Shown here piece after piece: positions 10,258 to 22,508 of a stretch of DNA of 64,000 nt. The DNA is from Styela clava (lineage: Eukaryota; Chordata; Ascidiacea; Stolidobranchia; Styelidae). The position numbers and the translations under genes are program-made. The stretch spans positions 9,445,383 through 9,509,382 of the forward strand of contig NC_135252.1 of assembly GCF_964204865.1 (NCBI RefSeq), read 5' to 3'. Within the stretch, counting starts at the first letter, position 1; each line of letters starts with the position of its first letter. The notes beneath the pieces were generated by a model. It searched no databases. It worked only from the letters and a program-made list of their open reading frames with translations, and was not told the origin of the DNA.

Positions 10258-13132
10258 TTTGACTCTGCCAATTTGAGCAAATTTAAATAAGAGATTTGCA
10301 CATTAGGTCCTTTGCTCTCGCTTAACTATTAGTTCGCTTTATTTTTATTCCAAAGAAAGTCATTATGTCCAAAGCAGTAACTACCATAGTCATGCAACTG
10401 AAACACAAACAAGGTTTATTTGGTTTCCAATACCAGCACAGTCTCAGAGTCTCATATATTAGGTGAATTTAGTGATGTATGGGATTGCATATTTTAAATG
10501 CCATTTACAGGGCCGCGTGCTGAGTTCTTAATACTTTAGGATTGGATTTTATAAATACAGGGTTGTCAAAAATAACGGAACCCATAAATTTCCTAATTCG
10601 ACGAAATTTAAGAAAACTTATTTTATACCTGAACTTCTGTTTTTGAGTATGATTGTACCAAAAATTTCAGTAGTCTATGTCATTTTACACAAAAGTTATG
10701 TTCTGTCTATAATATGTTTAAATTGACCTGGGTTCTGTTTTTTTTTTATTGAGGTCACCTTGTACCAACTCAATTGAATATTATTTGGTATATTTAGTCA
10801 AATTGAATTATTTTCTATACAAAATTGCACTTATTTGATGATGACATATTCTCACATTTTCATCGTTCCATCAGAGTGAATTATCTCATGTCTCTTTTAT
10901 ATGTACACCCAAGTTTGGGATAATGAGCAAAAATTTTTGACTTTGTTTAGGTAACACATTGTCAACTGCTTGCTTTTTTACACATCTTGAAATGTCTTCA
11001 ATTCATATTTTACTCTTGCAATTTGCAAACGCTGCACTGCATGTCTTTTTTTCTATCTCTTTTTTATTTACCTAGTAGAACTGTCCCGTTAACAACATTC
11101 ATATATGCATTAATTTTACTATTCCATCAGGAATGCCATGTACTATGAAGAATAATACAAATCCTCGTTCGTTGTTAATGTGTTTTCTGATTGATTTTAA
11201 GGGTTTGTTTCCATTATTTCTTAAATCCGAATATGGCCGGTCCGTGATCTATGCGCAGAAGCAAACCTGCTGTAAAATTGTCTAAGACGTTGCGAAGATT
11301 ACTGTCTCGTTTATGCAGCAGGACATCGTCTATATTCGGCCGTTTTGTTGTGCATTCGGAGTTATCGGAACTCAGCAATCGAACAGTTGTATTAAGTTAG
11401 TGTTTCTTTTCTAATGTTTCAGAGCGAATCAGTTTTAAAAACGACAAAATTTCTAGTCTAGGCATTTTTGAACGAGGTTTGCCAGATCATTCGTGAGCGT
11501 AAAATGGCTTGCCGGGAACGTCATTTCTAAATTCGAATCAAAGACTGGAGTTCGCAAAATGGCGTGGAATTGAAATTCCAAAGGAGAAAGTAAATGTACG
11601 TTAACTTCAACATCTATATATATCTGTCACTAGATAATAATCTGGAATCTACAGGACGCTACTTAATGTATTTGTTTTTCAATCGTACCGGTATTCATTT
11701 TTTGACCAAAGTAAGCATTTTGGGAGACTGAATACGGATATTTTGCACAAAAACACATCGCCGCCAACGCTCAGAGTAAGAAAATTACTCATTATCCAGG
11801 GAGTGTTAGGAATGCATATTGCGCGAACAAGATTGTCATTCTAAACTGGTTCAAACATTTCATTAGATTAGATTCATTGGATTAGTAACGCCTCTCAAAA
11901 TTAGACGAAAGATGCAGTTGAGATGTTGCACAGATGCTTATTGTGCTGTTTCAGCCTTTTTTATTTTACTTTATGGATGCACTTTTTTTTTAATTTTAAT
12001 TTTGCCTAATGCATTGTACTATTTTACTGCTTTCATTTATTCAAACACAAATATATCACAAACGGCACATTTTTCACATTGAAATTATATTGATTAAAAT
12101 TCAATGGTCATCCTTGTACGTACGATACATAAGCGCCTGTGCAAAATTGGTATAGTTGAACTGAAATTAATAAAACAGTAACCTTATTTGTAAATAACTC
12201 AAACGCCAAATAAGTCCGAAGAGCTGCTCATGTACACGGGAAATAATTAGCTAGGCAAAATTGTTAACAATTCGTCTTCGCGATCTTTACTCCTGATACA
12301 GGATAATTGACTCGAATATCAAGTTATTTCATTTCGCTAGCGATAAATGTGTTCTTCAACTTTTATCTGTGTGGCGTCAAATATTTTCCCATCTTTATAT
12401 TGAAACTGAAACCATACCTAAACACAGAAAGAATATTTTTAAATTTTTGGTTTTTCCGGATAGAATGGCTTTCAACCTACCGTTTTGTTTCGGGAAAACA
12501 ATTTTATCTTGTGTTTTGTCTACATTGAGTGATTAGTACAATGTGGCTATGGAAATATTTATTTTGCATAATAAAGAAGAGTATAAAACTATAAAGCCTT
12601 CGGCGGTCCTGAAGTGTTATTGGGCCCATTTATGTTAGGTGATTTTAGCATACGCCTCTTCATTAAATTATTTTAAAACCCTCATTTCAAATTTTCTTAT
12701 GTCGCTTACGGGGCAATTGTTGATGTTTATAGTGGATTTGTTTATCTACGTTTTGGCATTATTGCACCAAAATGTCGGCCAAATTAGTATAGTTTTCCTA
12801 TCAAATAAATTTTTGCTAAATGGTATTTTTTCAAACTGCCCAATTTTTATCAAATGAAAACGATTTTATAAAATATAGAGCGCTTGACAAAGATTCTGTA
12901 AAGTTCCGCGGGAAGGTGACAAATCTACTTATTAGTGAGTAAATCACTTGAACGTAATCTCCCCTACAGGTATATTAAAAAGTTAGCGTAAATCTGCCAA
13001 TTCCTGCCAGCGATATACGCGTTGAATCAAATATAATATATTTGGGCTTTGCCAATACTTCTGTATACCGAACTAATATGATATTTGTATTATAAATATA
13101 ACCACAAACTAAAATAACTTACCTCATCTTGT
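10258..13132. other. no gene recognised; rhomboid 3' UTR then AT-rich spacer
   Basis: Follows the rhomboid stop codon. Candidate AATAAA signals occur near 12168 and 12566, but none is close to the stop. Around 11.2-11.6 kb the base composition is less AT-rich, with short open stretches that I could not assign to any family. No long frame on either strand. Confidence 0.4.
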
Positions 13133-14785
13133 TCTAAATAAAATCCAGATAATGTATAAATAGTATGCGCTCTTTTTGTAGTCTTTCCAGCTCCGAATGC
13201 CTGTAAAAGTAGTAGGTATGTCTTAACAAGCTAACACACATAACATTATACATATTTCCGATTATATTGCGTCAAGCTGCTCGGTAGTCGGTACACCGCC
13301 GTATTTTGTATAAATATCATAATATGCTTAGGATGTTGAAGTACACAACAAAATTGTTTCAAAAATGAAAAAAATTATTTCTATAGGAGTATAGGTTAAT
13401 GCAAGTGCAGTCGTACAGTTATATTAACTTCTAATGTGCTCACCACTGGGAGCGCTAGAGTATTGCTAGCTCAGTTGAACAACGTTGTTCTATAGTAGTA
13501 ATTTAGCATATTATCTTTCTTTACATAATTATGGTTTTAGTATTTTGTACTAGTTGATAATGCGGTAAAACTTCAATTCATTAGTTGTGATATGCTAGTA
13601 TGTATGGTCACGTAAGAATGTTACCCTGAATTCCTCAACTGGAAAGGGAAAGTAAAGTGTTATTTGACTTTTTCTTCGCAATCCGGGAATCCAGACATGA
13701 GAAGATGCCAAATTCTGTGTGAGGTCAGTTGGGAATGAACGAATACCAACTGTAATAAACAGAAAGTATAATAAATAATTGAAACAATATTATTTTGATG
13801 TTTTGCAAATAATTTTAAATGCGAAAAACACAAATATAATCTATACTATTTAAAAAAAAGATTACCACCACCACGTAACAGGTAGCTAAATGGGGTCAAA
13901 TAAGAATATCAGTTAATGCCTACAGACCAAATACAATTTGCTACAAAATTAGGATAATGCTACAATGTTGTTCGAATTCTAATATCTCACCATCTGCTTC
14001 TTGTGAGATATCGCACGACCATTCTATTCCTTCAGCAGAAAACGATTTTCCAGGATAAAAACGAAGCAAAAAATTGAATTTTGGCTCGTTGTAAGCTTTG
14101 TATGGAGCTACGAGGACATATTTTCCAATTCGATTATCTGACAGATGAGGCACAATATCAAAATTTTCACCCTGAAATGATTGACATGATTTGTTGAAAT
14201 CAAGATGAAACATGAAGTCATGCACTGACTTGTTTGGCAGATGCACGACAGTAATTGTGGATTGCAGCACTTTTTTTTTCGGAGGTAATGGAATTATTGC
14301 AACATTTAGTCGATATGCGCGTGTAACAAATATAAAAAAATATATACTGCGTTTTAACGGAATTTTAAATATTTTCTAGACATACCCACATTTGGTATTG
14401 TAATTTTGTAAAAACTATAAATTTAATGAGAATATTTGGAGCTATTGAAAATTTAACAGGATCGAACTTAATTTTATTAATAAAGTGAGGTGAAAAAATG
14501 AAAAAACGCTAAAAATTTATAATCGCTATAATTTCGCCATCAAAAGTCAAAATTCGTTCCTAATCCATGATACGCAGGAAATATATCGTAGCACCGTTGT
14601 TATCGCAATATAAACAACAATAGGACTAATGGATGAATATGGTGTCCTGATACTTACTACAAATAGTGGCACCGACAATGGCAGAAATATTGTGCAAGTT
14701 CCAGTGTATAAATCTGGAAACTCAAAATATCCTCTCGCTCCCGCATAAGAGTGGCGTCCTGCCGGCCATTTGGTTGTGTACATTA
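13133..14785 (-). CDS. unresolved minus-strand gene fragment (three exon-like blocks)
   Basis: Three blocks look coding on the minus strand. Block 1 (14658-14785) follows TTTTTTAG and ends at GTAAGT; it reads VMYTTKWPAGRHSYAGARG and on to CTIFLPLSVPLFV. Block 2 (about 13991-14330) reads VVHLPNKSVHDFMF... with IGKYVLVAPYKAY and FLLRFYP, ending at a GTGAGA donor in phase 1. Block 3 (13133-13203) follows TTTTACAG and, in the matching phase, reads GIRSWKDYKKSAYYLYI and ends at a TGA. The middle block weakly resembles the beta-sandwich C2-like domain of calpains (YVLVAP...FLLRFY), but I do not trust that. The junction between blocks 1 and 2 is not resolved: phases disagree and no good acceptor is visible. 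It may be a decayed gene. Signal-peptide exons at 16.7-16.9 kb match block 1 in phase. Confidence 0.35.
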
Positions 14786-16699
14786 CTAAAAAAATAGGCA
14801 GTAGGTAGTCATTGCGTGATAAAAAAAAATCATTTGGAAGTATATACGTTAGTAACGATTTGAAAATTTTGGAATAGTACAGGGAAATGCAAAATCGTGA
14901 ATTGAAGTCCAATTAAATTGATCTTAATTAAAACGTCAGGACTCGATTAAGAGAACGAGAGGATTTCTGTATTTTCCACGGGGAGGGTAATGCGCTTAAG
15001 GAGATTGCACGTGACCGACCACTTGGGGTGGACTTGCAGCGGGAGAGTGTTGAATTTATTATTATCCGCGGTTACGTGAAACTTTTGTAAGCGTAGTCCA
15101 TCAACCATTTCTTACTTGATTATCCCCGTGAGATTCAAATCTGCTAAATCATTCTATTCCCTATTGCCGTCGTGCCAACGGTGATCGTCATTCGACATAA
15201 TTGACGTAAGTTTTGTCTAAATACGTCGACATCGGACTATATTAGTCGCAGTGGACAAACACGTAAAGTCGTGCCTTTTTCATTGTCGCGGGCAACAAAA
15301 CTTTCTCTCACTTCTCTTGATAAAAATGCAACGGCCATGTACAGAATGGTAAGAAGTTTCTGCCTCTGGAATTTTCATGCAGTTACGTTGGCAGCTGCTA
15401 ATAATGCTAGACGCATAGCCTCCGATTGCCTGCGACTGTTCTTGATCAAGTTCTCTCCGACAGGGAGACGTGGGGAAAATTACTGGAGTTTTCCGCATAT
15501 TATGCAAATTTTTTACGGTCGAGTGAAACTCTAACAACGCAGGCACTAACGGAAATTATTAGTTACTAAAATTTTCGAGCTTAATACGATACACATTACT
15601 GATTTCGAACTTCAATTACATTTCGGATGGTCCTGACCTGAGCGTAGGTAGCACTTTTTCAATTGCCCATTATGAAATTACAATTAAGCGGAATCTGAAT
15701 TTCTTGTTTGACCAATAATTAATTACCTATAGGTCAATCATATATGCATAAACAACATTATTACTACATTATTTGGCTAGTAATGCTTGAGTTTACAATG
15801 AGTACAAGTTACGTTTGTAAATTCAGGACGTGTTGGACGAAGGCCAAGTCAGTCACATTAAATTGCACAGTACTGATTATCGCCAACAACGACATTTGAT
15901 TTTTGATATTGCCAATACTTGGTTATGTCGTATGTTCGCTCCCCATGTCCACGTTGAAAGATTGAAAATTCCACGAATTAAGTTACAAATGTATCACAGT
16001 GATTACATTTGACAAAAGTTTCTTCGTTTTGCCCTTTTGCATTGTAAATATTGGCTGTAGTGAACAATTTAGCAAAGAGGTATCGATATATATCAGTGTA
16101 AGTATTGTATAATTTTTTCCATTTAGCGTGTGGGAAGTACCACCCAGTTAATATTAATTTTATGCAATGACGAAATCGAAGTTTTGCAATGTCGATGTGG
16201 GACGACGTCGCGAGATTTATTTGCTTGTTGTTGTTACATAGATAACATATTTAAGGTCTGGCTTATCGTTACTACAATCACATTCCGTGGTGGAAAATTT
16301 TAAACAATTTCTCGCCAACTCAGATTTAACATAGTCGGTTTATTACCATGCACGAATCGTGTATAAAATGCCCTCGATGTTTGAATGCAAAGTACCTGGC
16401 CACAATTTCGGGTAAATGTATTTTAATTATGCCAAGTCAATAATCATATAATATTCGTTTTATCCGTTGCGGTTACGTTTTGCGCCGTTCGCACACGTTG
16501 CGAAATGCACAAAATGTAGATCAAAAATTATAAATATTTTGAACTTGAATTTTTAAAATCTTCGTTGTTCGTCCTTGCAATTTCAACTTTCCGAAGATGA
16601 TATCATCATATCAGACAATCAGTTATTCAACTCGTTAAAATTATCTCATAGTACTACAAAAGCAATTACAATACTACTTCATTTCTAGGTATATTATAC

Positions 16700-16757
16700 C
16701 TTTGGAAGCAGCGGCATATGTTAAAAAGAATGCCCATAACAGCAACCTGTAACGCAT
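16700..16757 (-). CDS. signal-peptide exon, copy B
   Basis: On the minus strand, ATG at 16757 opens MRYRLLLWAFFLTYAAASK, a textbook secretory signal (basic start, hydrophobic core, small residues before the cleavage site). It ends with one base of a split codon at a GTATAATA donor. Exon length (58 nt) and exit phase are identical to copy A, 168 bases away. Block 1 of the fragment at 14658-14785 begins with the two bases needed to continue this phase. Confidence 0.55.
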
Positions 16758-16867
16758 TCTACGTGGTCGAAAATATAGAAATCTGAATCACTGTTAAATC
16801 TTTTAATCCATTAAAACCACCTTAGCTTACTAAAAAGCTAACAAAATACTAATTTATGTGTACGTAC

Positions 16868-16925
16868 CTTTAGAAGCAGAGGCAGACGTCAAAAAGAATG
16901 CTAAAAACAGCATCCTGGTGGACAT
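16868..16925 (-). CDS. signal-peptide exon, copy A
   Basis: On the minus strand, ATG at 16925 opens MSTRMLFLAFFLTSASASK, again a clear secretory signal, ending at a strong GTACGTA donor in phase 1. It shares the core AFFLT, the ASK end and upstream noncoding bases (AGAAATCTGA in plus orientation) with copy B, so the pair arose by tandem duplication of roughly 100 bases or more. They could be alternative first exons of one secreted protein or the first exons of two paralogues. Confidence 0.6.
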
Positions 16926-19604
16926 TTTATGCAGTAAACAGTTTAGAAATCTGAAGCGTAGCTACATACAAATCATACAAAATGTTGCAAAGATCAACAA
17001 ACTGAAAAATTTCTTAAACAAATTCCATATTGATCATGTGGTTAGGTATTTATGAAGATCTGTGTCAAAAACCAGGTTCAACATCCGATTATAACTGATT
17101 TTATCCTTTTCCTGAGACCCAGCTATGTCTAGCCAGAGGCGAGATAGTGAGAATTAAAACTGAAATTACCTCACGTTGCAATTATGAAAATATCTATCTC
17201 TACTTATGAATAAACAATTGCGACCACCGTAAACATTTAGTATTTTGTGAGTAGCCATGGAAACTGTATACTGGCTCTAGAAAGGAGTGTCGAGAATTCA
17301 GAAACTTTTATTTACAATTTATTTTGTAGGTTCTCATTTTACACATACATTTTGTAAGATTGAATTCCATTTTAAATTTATTTTTTTTTGATTCGAATTG
17401 TAATTGATTTGAAATTGACAGAATTGTTTAGATTGGAATTACATTCTTGGCTATTCACTTTCATGACTACCGCTCACCAACCTACTTTCTTTCTACTACG
17501 TTTAAAATTGTCTCCAGATCATTAAATAAGATTTGTAATTCACAAAATTATTTATACTTCTACAATTGTTCTTTTTATATTTTTCGAACTCCAGCCAAAA
17601 CGACCTCTTCATTAAAATGCTTTTTCACAAAGTAGCGCTTAGTAGTAGTTTAAAAAGAAATACTCGAACAATACTAGTCTTTCACACAAAGTCTCATTAT
17701 TTCTGCCTGCTAAAGTACTTTTTGCTATTTTGAACGATACAGCTTGAAAATCCACAAAAATGTCATTTCGAAACTAAATGCAATTGCTTCTCGCACGAGG
17801 ATTTCTATATTTAAACACTAAATTTTTGAGCGTCTATCAATTACACCTCCATCTACTTTGACATCTTCGTTGATTAAGGCATGTTGGTACGCTCTTAATT
17901 AGCCTACTATTTCCGGCTAAAACCCTGCTTAGCAATGAACTTTAATTTCAACTTGCGCGCACCACCTGATCGTTAAATACAAACTTGACTGGTTTGTTTA
18001 GGGAAGTAACAACTAAATCCAGCATTGAGGGCAAATTGCCGATAGTTAACCTAAACATAACGCCCATTGTTAAGATCTGTCCAACGTTAAACCCTCAGCA
18101 GTACGACTGCAGGTGCGAAGAAAATTAGAACGCGGATATATATGGGCCATGGATAAAGTGCGAATATTGAACGTGTACCATTCTCTCTACATACTTGATT
18201 GAAGTGTAAACAACTGTAATTTATTTTTTTTAGTTTCAGCTTGCCTGCAGTTACAACTTTTCCTGCTACTAAATTTTCTAGATAGATTGTTTTCCGATAA
18301 AAACGCGATTATATATTTCCGTTCTACGACGTCATTTTTGATAGCTGACGCCGACTTTAAATTGCTAGTGGCAATTCCTATTTGACACTTTTTTTAAATC
18401 AAATATTTTTCTTTTCCATCACGACTGGGAACGGATTACCGTGATTCACCTATTGTTTTCTCCCATGGACGTTTTATACAAAGATAACAAACGTGAACTT
18501 CTAATGTATACCTTTCTGACTTTTGCGAAAATCGTATTTAGCCCGAAAGTATAGGTTTATTCATATGAGGTATATATATATATATATGAAAATTGTCTGA
18601 CGCCCTAGTAGTGATTGCAAACTTGAGCTTGTTGACAGAAAGTATAGCTAATGTCGTTCGACATCTCGAGCACGAAATCGAAATGATTCATATATATATT
18701 TATTCCGGTATTAGAATATTGTTGGTATCGAAACGTTTTTAATTTATAATGATAAATAATCAGCAATTTTTTTCGTATCTTCTACATAGAATCTATCTCG
18801 CCGAGGAAAGTAACAAGAGCTCAGAAGCGAATAAATAACTATCTGATGGCAACGACTGAGCAATTTTGGACACCGATATTCGTTATTTTAAACGAAGTGT
18901 TTGAAGGTGAAACTTAAAAACGATGCACAAACTATTTTAAAAAGTATTGAGTCTTATCGAGTTGAATTATGTCGTGCAACCTTGATCGCCCATCAACTAC
19001 GCAAGAATTGTGTTGTCACAAAAACGTCTATCGCCTTCCCCTTCGATAACGAAAACAAAAATCTACAAGTATTAATTTTATTACAACTTGGTATAACTTT
19101 ACATTGATAATTTTCAACTCTCAGGTATATATATACAGAAATGAATTATATTTAGCGATCCAATCAAATAATAATCTGCGTCGATAAAATTAATAGATAT
19201 ACTTAGACAGATATTAAATCGTATGGTACTGCTCTTATGTTTCGTCGTAGAGGTAGGAACGTAAAATCACAGAAAACTAAATATTTCAATTCTTTTACGT
19301 TACCTCTGTGCCATAATAGACCACGGAACAAAATATATTGTCGTACGCCCCACATAAGCTCACGAAGATCTTGAAGACTACTTTAATCGTTAAAACTCTC
19401 TTGTAGCTAGATTGCAATACAGTTTTTGTACAAACGACCGAGGGCCGCGTTCAGACGCGCGCCCATCATTGAATCACACTTATTGCATGATGTTAGTTAC
19501 AGAATTAGTGGGTTTCGAGAGTAACATAATTTTGGCTGTACTCCCCAAGTACGCCCTTATAATTGAAACCATTTGCGCAAATTCTGCGCCACGCTTTTTA
19601 AAAT
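16926..19604. other. no gene recognised between signal exons and decarboxylase
   Basis: AT-rich, no convincing coding stretch. It contains the 3' UTR of the decarboxylase at its right end, with a candidate minus-strand AATAAA at 19077-19082, about 520 bases past that stop. A short TA repeat occurs near 18570. Confidence 0.4.
19077..19082 (-). terminator. CSAD: candidate polyadenylation signal of the decarboxylase
   Basis: Plus-strand TTTATT reads AATAAA on the minus strand, 522 bases beyond the decarboxylase stop. It is the first clear canonical signal I noticed downstream; distance is plausible for a 3' UTR. Confidence 0.35.
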
Positions 19605-22508
19605 TTATAAATCTCTTCCCAACTTTTCAATCTCGTCAAGAACAAAATCTAAATCCGCTGTGGTTACCATTGGGTTAATAATAATCATCCTGAAGAAATT
19701 AACATGTGATGCAACGGTTGTATATGTAATGAGCATCGTCCCGGCCTTCTGCATTCTCTGTTTTATGATCGGTGCGACGTGGGACAACTTTTCATAGAAT
19801 TTGTTTGTGAGGTCTTCGGGAAATATAACGTCGCCGTCTTTTTGATGACAAAGATTCCTAATACTTGGAGGTACAAACCAAAATGACACGTTGGTACACT
19901 CAGGCTGCAAAACAAGATTTAGAAGTTGTTTACTGCTGCTATACATCTAATAAAAACTCGGGAATACTGCAAGCTCGAACATTACAACAAAATCTTAATC
20001 CATCACATTTATAAGTACTATATGAACTAACCTCTTCTAAGACAAGTTTGAACCACTTTCTCGTCTGTACTTGCGTTGCCAGATATTTTGCATTATCGAA
20101 CGCTTTGTCGATTTGATCACGAAAGCCCAAAGTTCCTTTAGCTTTCCACATCAACCAGAATTTCAGAACATCTACCTACAATACAACGGTTTTTGTGGTT
20201 AAAATCAGTGGTGGGACTCAAATTTTTTGTCAGTCGGTTCCATCACAAAAGTCATATTTTTCAGCCGGTTCTGTTACAAAAACTCATGTTTTTTCAGTAA
20301 TGCTAACCGGTTCGCTGATCTCATAAAATTCCGTGAGACGGTTCTATAGAACCGGTGCGAACCGGCTGAATCCCACCACTGGTTAAAATGAAATCGTAAT
20401 AAAATACTGTTGCAATTTTATCTTTTCCAAAGTTATCGATGATCTATTAATGTGATTTTACTTTTTCAAACAAATGCCATCAAAATACAGCGTTGAAATG
20501 AGTAGATTTGATAGATATGCCAGTTTTGCATCAAAATCGAAAATTTAAATTTTTGAATAAACTGTCAAAAATTCTAACCTTTCTTCCGCATTGTATAAGT
20601 TCATGGCCAACGTCGAAAGATGGATCGTACGCACGTTTGTCGGTTTGAAATAAATATGGAACGTTCAGACTGTGACATTCTTTCATTATTTCCTGTAATT
20701 GTCATAAAACATCATCATTTTGTACTTTGATATTGCTTATCATTATATATATAAGTACTAGTTATATTTAAAACTTGACCACACATGCTAATTAATATTA
20801 AGCATCGCAAAAATTTCTCTAACCTTTCTCTTGACTAAAAGAACTGAACATTGCTGTGGAACCATCATCAATTTATGTGGATTCCACGTTACAGAATCTG
20901 ACCTAGATAGAAGGAAAATTATATTTTGTATTAGAAATTTAAATGCGTGTTGTGTGACATGTGAAATATTTTAACTAAAATTTATGTTTTCAGGTACCTC
21001 TCGATTCCTTTACAAAGATGTTTATGTTTTTCGGACATCAGGCTGGCGCCTCCCCATGCTGCCTGTAAAAAAAAAAATATATATTCAGATACGGTCGTTA
21101 ACAAACGCTGCATACGGTGACTAATAAATAAATAGCGCATATAAAACTTACATCAACGTGCAACCATATATTGTGTGCTTCGCATATCGATGCTATTTCT
21201 TCGATTGGATCAAAAGCTCCGAGTACAGTCGTTCCGGCAGTTGCATTTACCATGAATGGAAGTTTACCCTGGTCAGAAAAATATCATCAATATACATAAA
21301 TAAAATTTTATAATGACAATTTTTATGTAATGTTGTAATATTTATTACCTCAGTTATGGTCTCTTCTATTTTCCGTTCCAGGTCACTCGGTAACATCTTA
21401 CCTCGCGCGTCGCACGTGACTGAAATCACGTTATTGATGCCGATTCCTATTAGAGCTGCGCTTTTTTCAATGGAGTAATGACATTGTTCAGATGTGAAGA
21501 GTACTAGAGGCTTTGTAGATGACATTCCTTCATGTTTTATTTCAGGACATTTCCAATATCGTGCAAGGTTGATTGCTAGCATGTTGCTGTAGGTACCACC
21601 TTTAGGAATATTGAGTTGGGAGTATTTAGAAGCCTACCAGGTGCTTTGAAATCCTAGACTTCGTCTTATAAATATTATTTTCGAAAAAGCCGAACTACTT
21701 ATAATACCATTCACGAATATATATTGGTTCAATAACTAATATAAAATAGTATTCATTTATACCCGGGCACATAGTTCCGTTTCCAGTTTTATATCCGACA
21801 AATTCTCTCATTCTCTGCAATACGATCTTTTCCATCATAATGAACACAGGTGCAGTCTCGTATGTGTACCTGAATTAGAACATTGTGATTGTAATGCATT
21901 TTGATGTATCTTTGTCTTCTGAATCTGCAGCTCAGCCTATAGCGCCATACAGGGTTTTCATGCCAAGGTACATCTGTGATGAGTGTCTGAACATTGACTT
22001 ACGGGCACTATTTTGACATCCTATACTAATGTAAAAAGCGACATTAATCTCAGCCGTGAGCAGAAAGCACCCCGGAGGCTATATGTTCATGTCGGTGATT
22101 CTAACTTACATAGCTCCGTTTAATGCATCAGTCAAAATCTGTCCACCGAATCCATACGTATCAAGTCCACAGAACAATTGGTTGAAAAATCGTTGATGAC
22201 CTTGAAACACAAACAAAAAAATTTGTACTCGTTGTCCTGCATAAAACTATATAGGTAAAAATTGTAAGTTTCCTACCTGTTTTTACGCTGTAGTGAAGAA
22301 TATCCTTGCAGTGATCAAGCAGGGTACTGTTATCCGTTGGTTCATCTTGAAGATTGAAATCCATGGCTTCCAACAATTCTTTTGGACTTTTAAAATTGAC
22401 GACAGGTGTTTCGACATCCCGGGGCTTCTCCCATGCTTCTTCTATTGCCAATTTTGTTATATCATACAAGAAATATTTTTCTTCGTCTATTTCACCTAAC
22501 GAACCCAT
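19605..22508 (-). CDS. CSAD: acidic amino acid decarboxylase (CSAD/GADL1-like, PLP-dependent group II)
   Basis: Ten exons on the minus strand: 22508-22277, 22200-22110, 21869-21763, 21599-21349, 21268-21152, 21062-20998, 20902-20824, 20692-20579, 20175-20032 and 19904-19605. Phases sum to exactly 500 codons including stop (499 aa), close to human CSAD. The family removes the alpha-carboxyl of cysteine sulfinate, aspartate or glutamate, giving hypotaurine, beta-alanine or GABA. Visible hallmarks: [29 protein letters not shown], the PLP-binding LHVDAAWGG (Asp266) and WNPHK with the Schiff-base Lys298. CPGG, EQCHYS and the phenylalanine in NQLF favour CSAD/GADL1 over GAD, while [10 protein letters not shown] and NFFRMII also occur in GAD. 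After the lysine, LMMVPQQCS departs from the usual small-residue loop. Substrate is therefore inferred, not shown. No targeting signal; cytosolic. Confidence 0.95.
20206..20381. mobile_element. 176-bp hAT-type MITE with perfect 8-bp target duplication
   Basis: Starts CAGTGGTGGGACTCA and ends TGAATCCCACCACTG, imperfect inverted ends that match over the outer bases. Both sides carry the same 8-mer GTTAAAAT (20198-20205 and 20382-20389). The interior repeats ACCGGTT-like words several times. It sits in the intron between decarboxylase exons 8 and 9, with no effect on splice sites. Intact duplication means a fairly young insertion. Confidence 0.92.

Noticed and set aside
15271-15546. Overlapping open frames on both strands, one ending at a GTAAGA donor on plus
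   Set aside because: Open on both strands because of locally higher G+C; no start codon context or family similarity.
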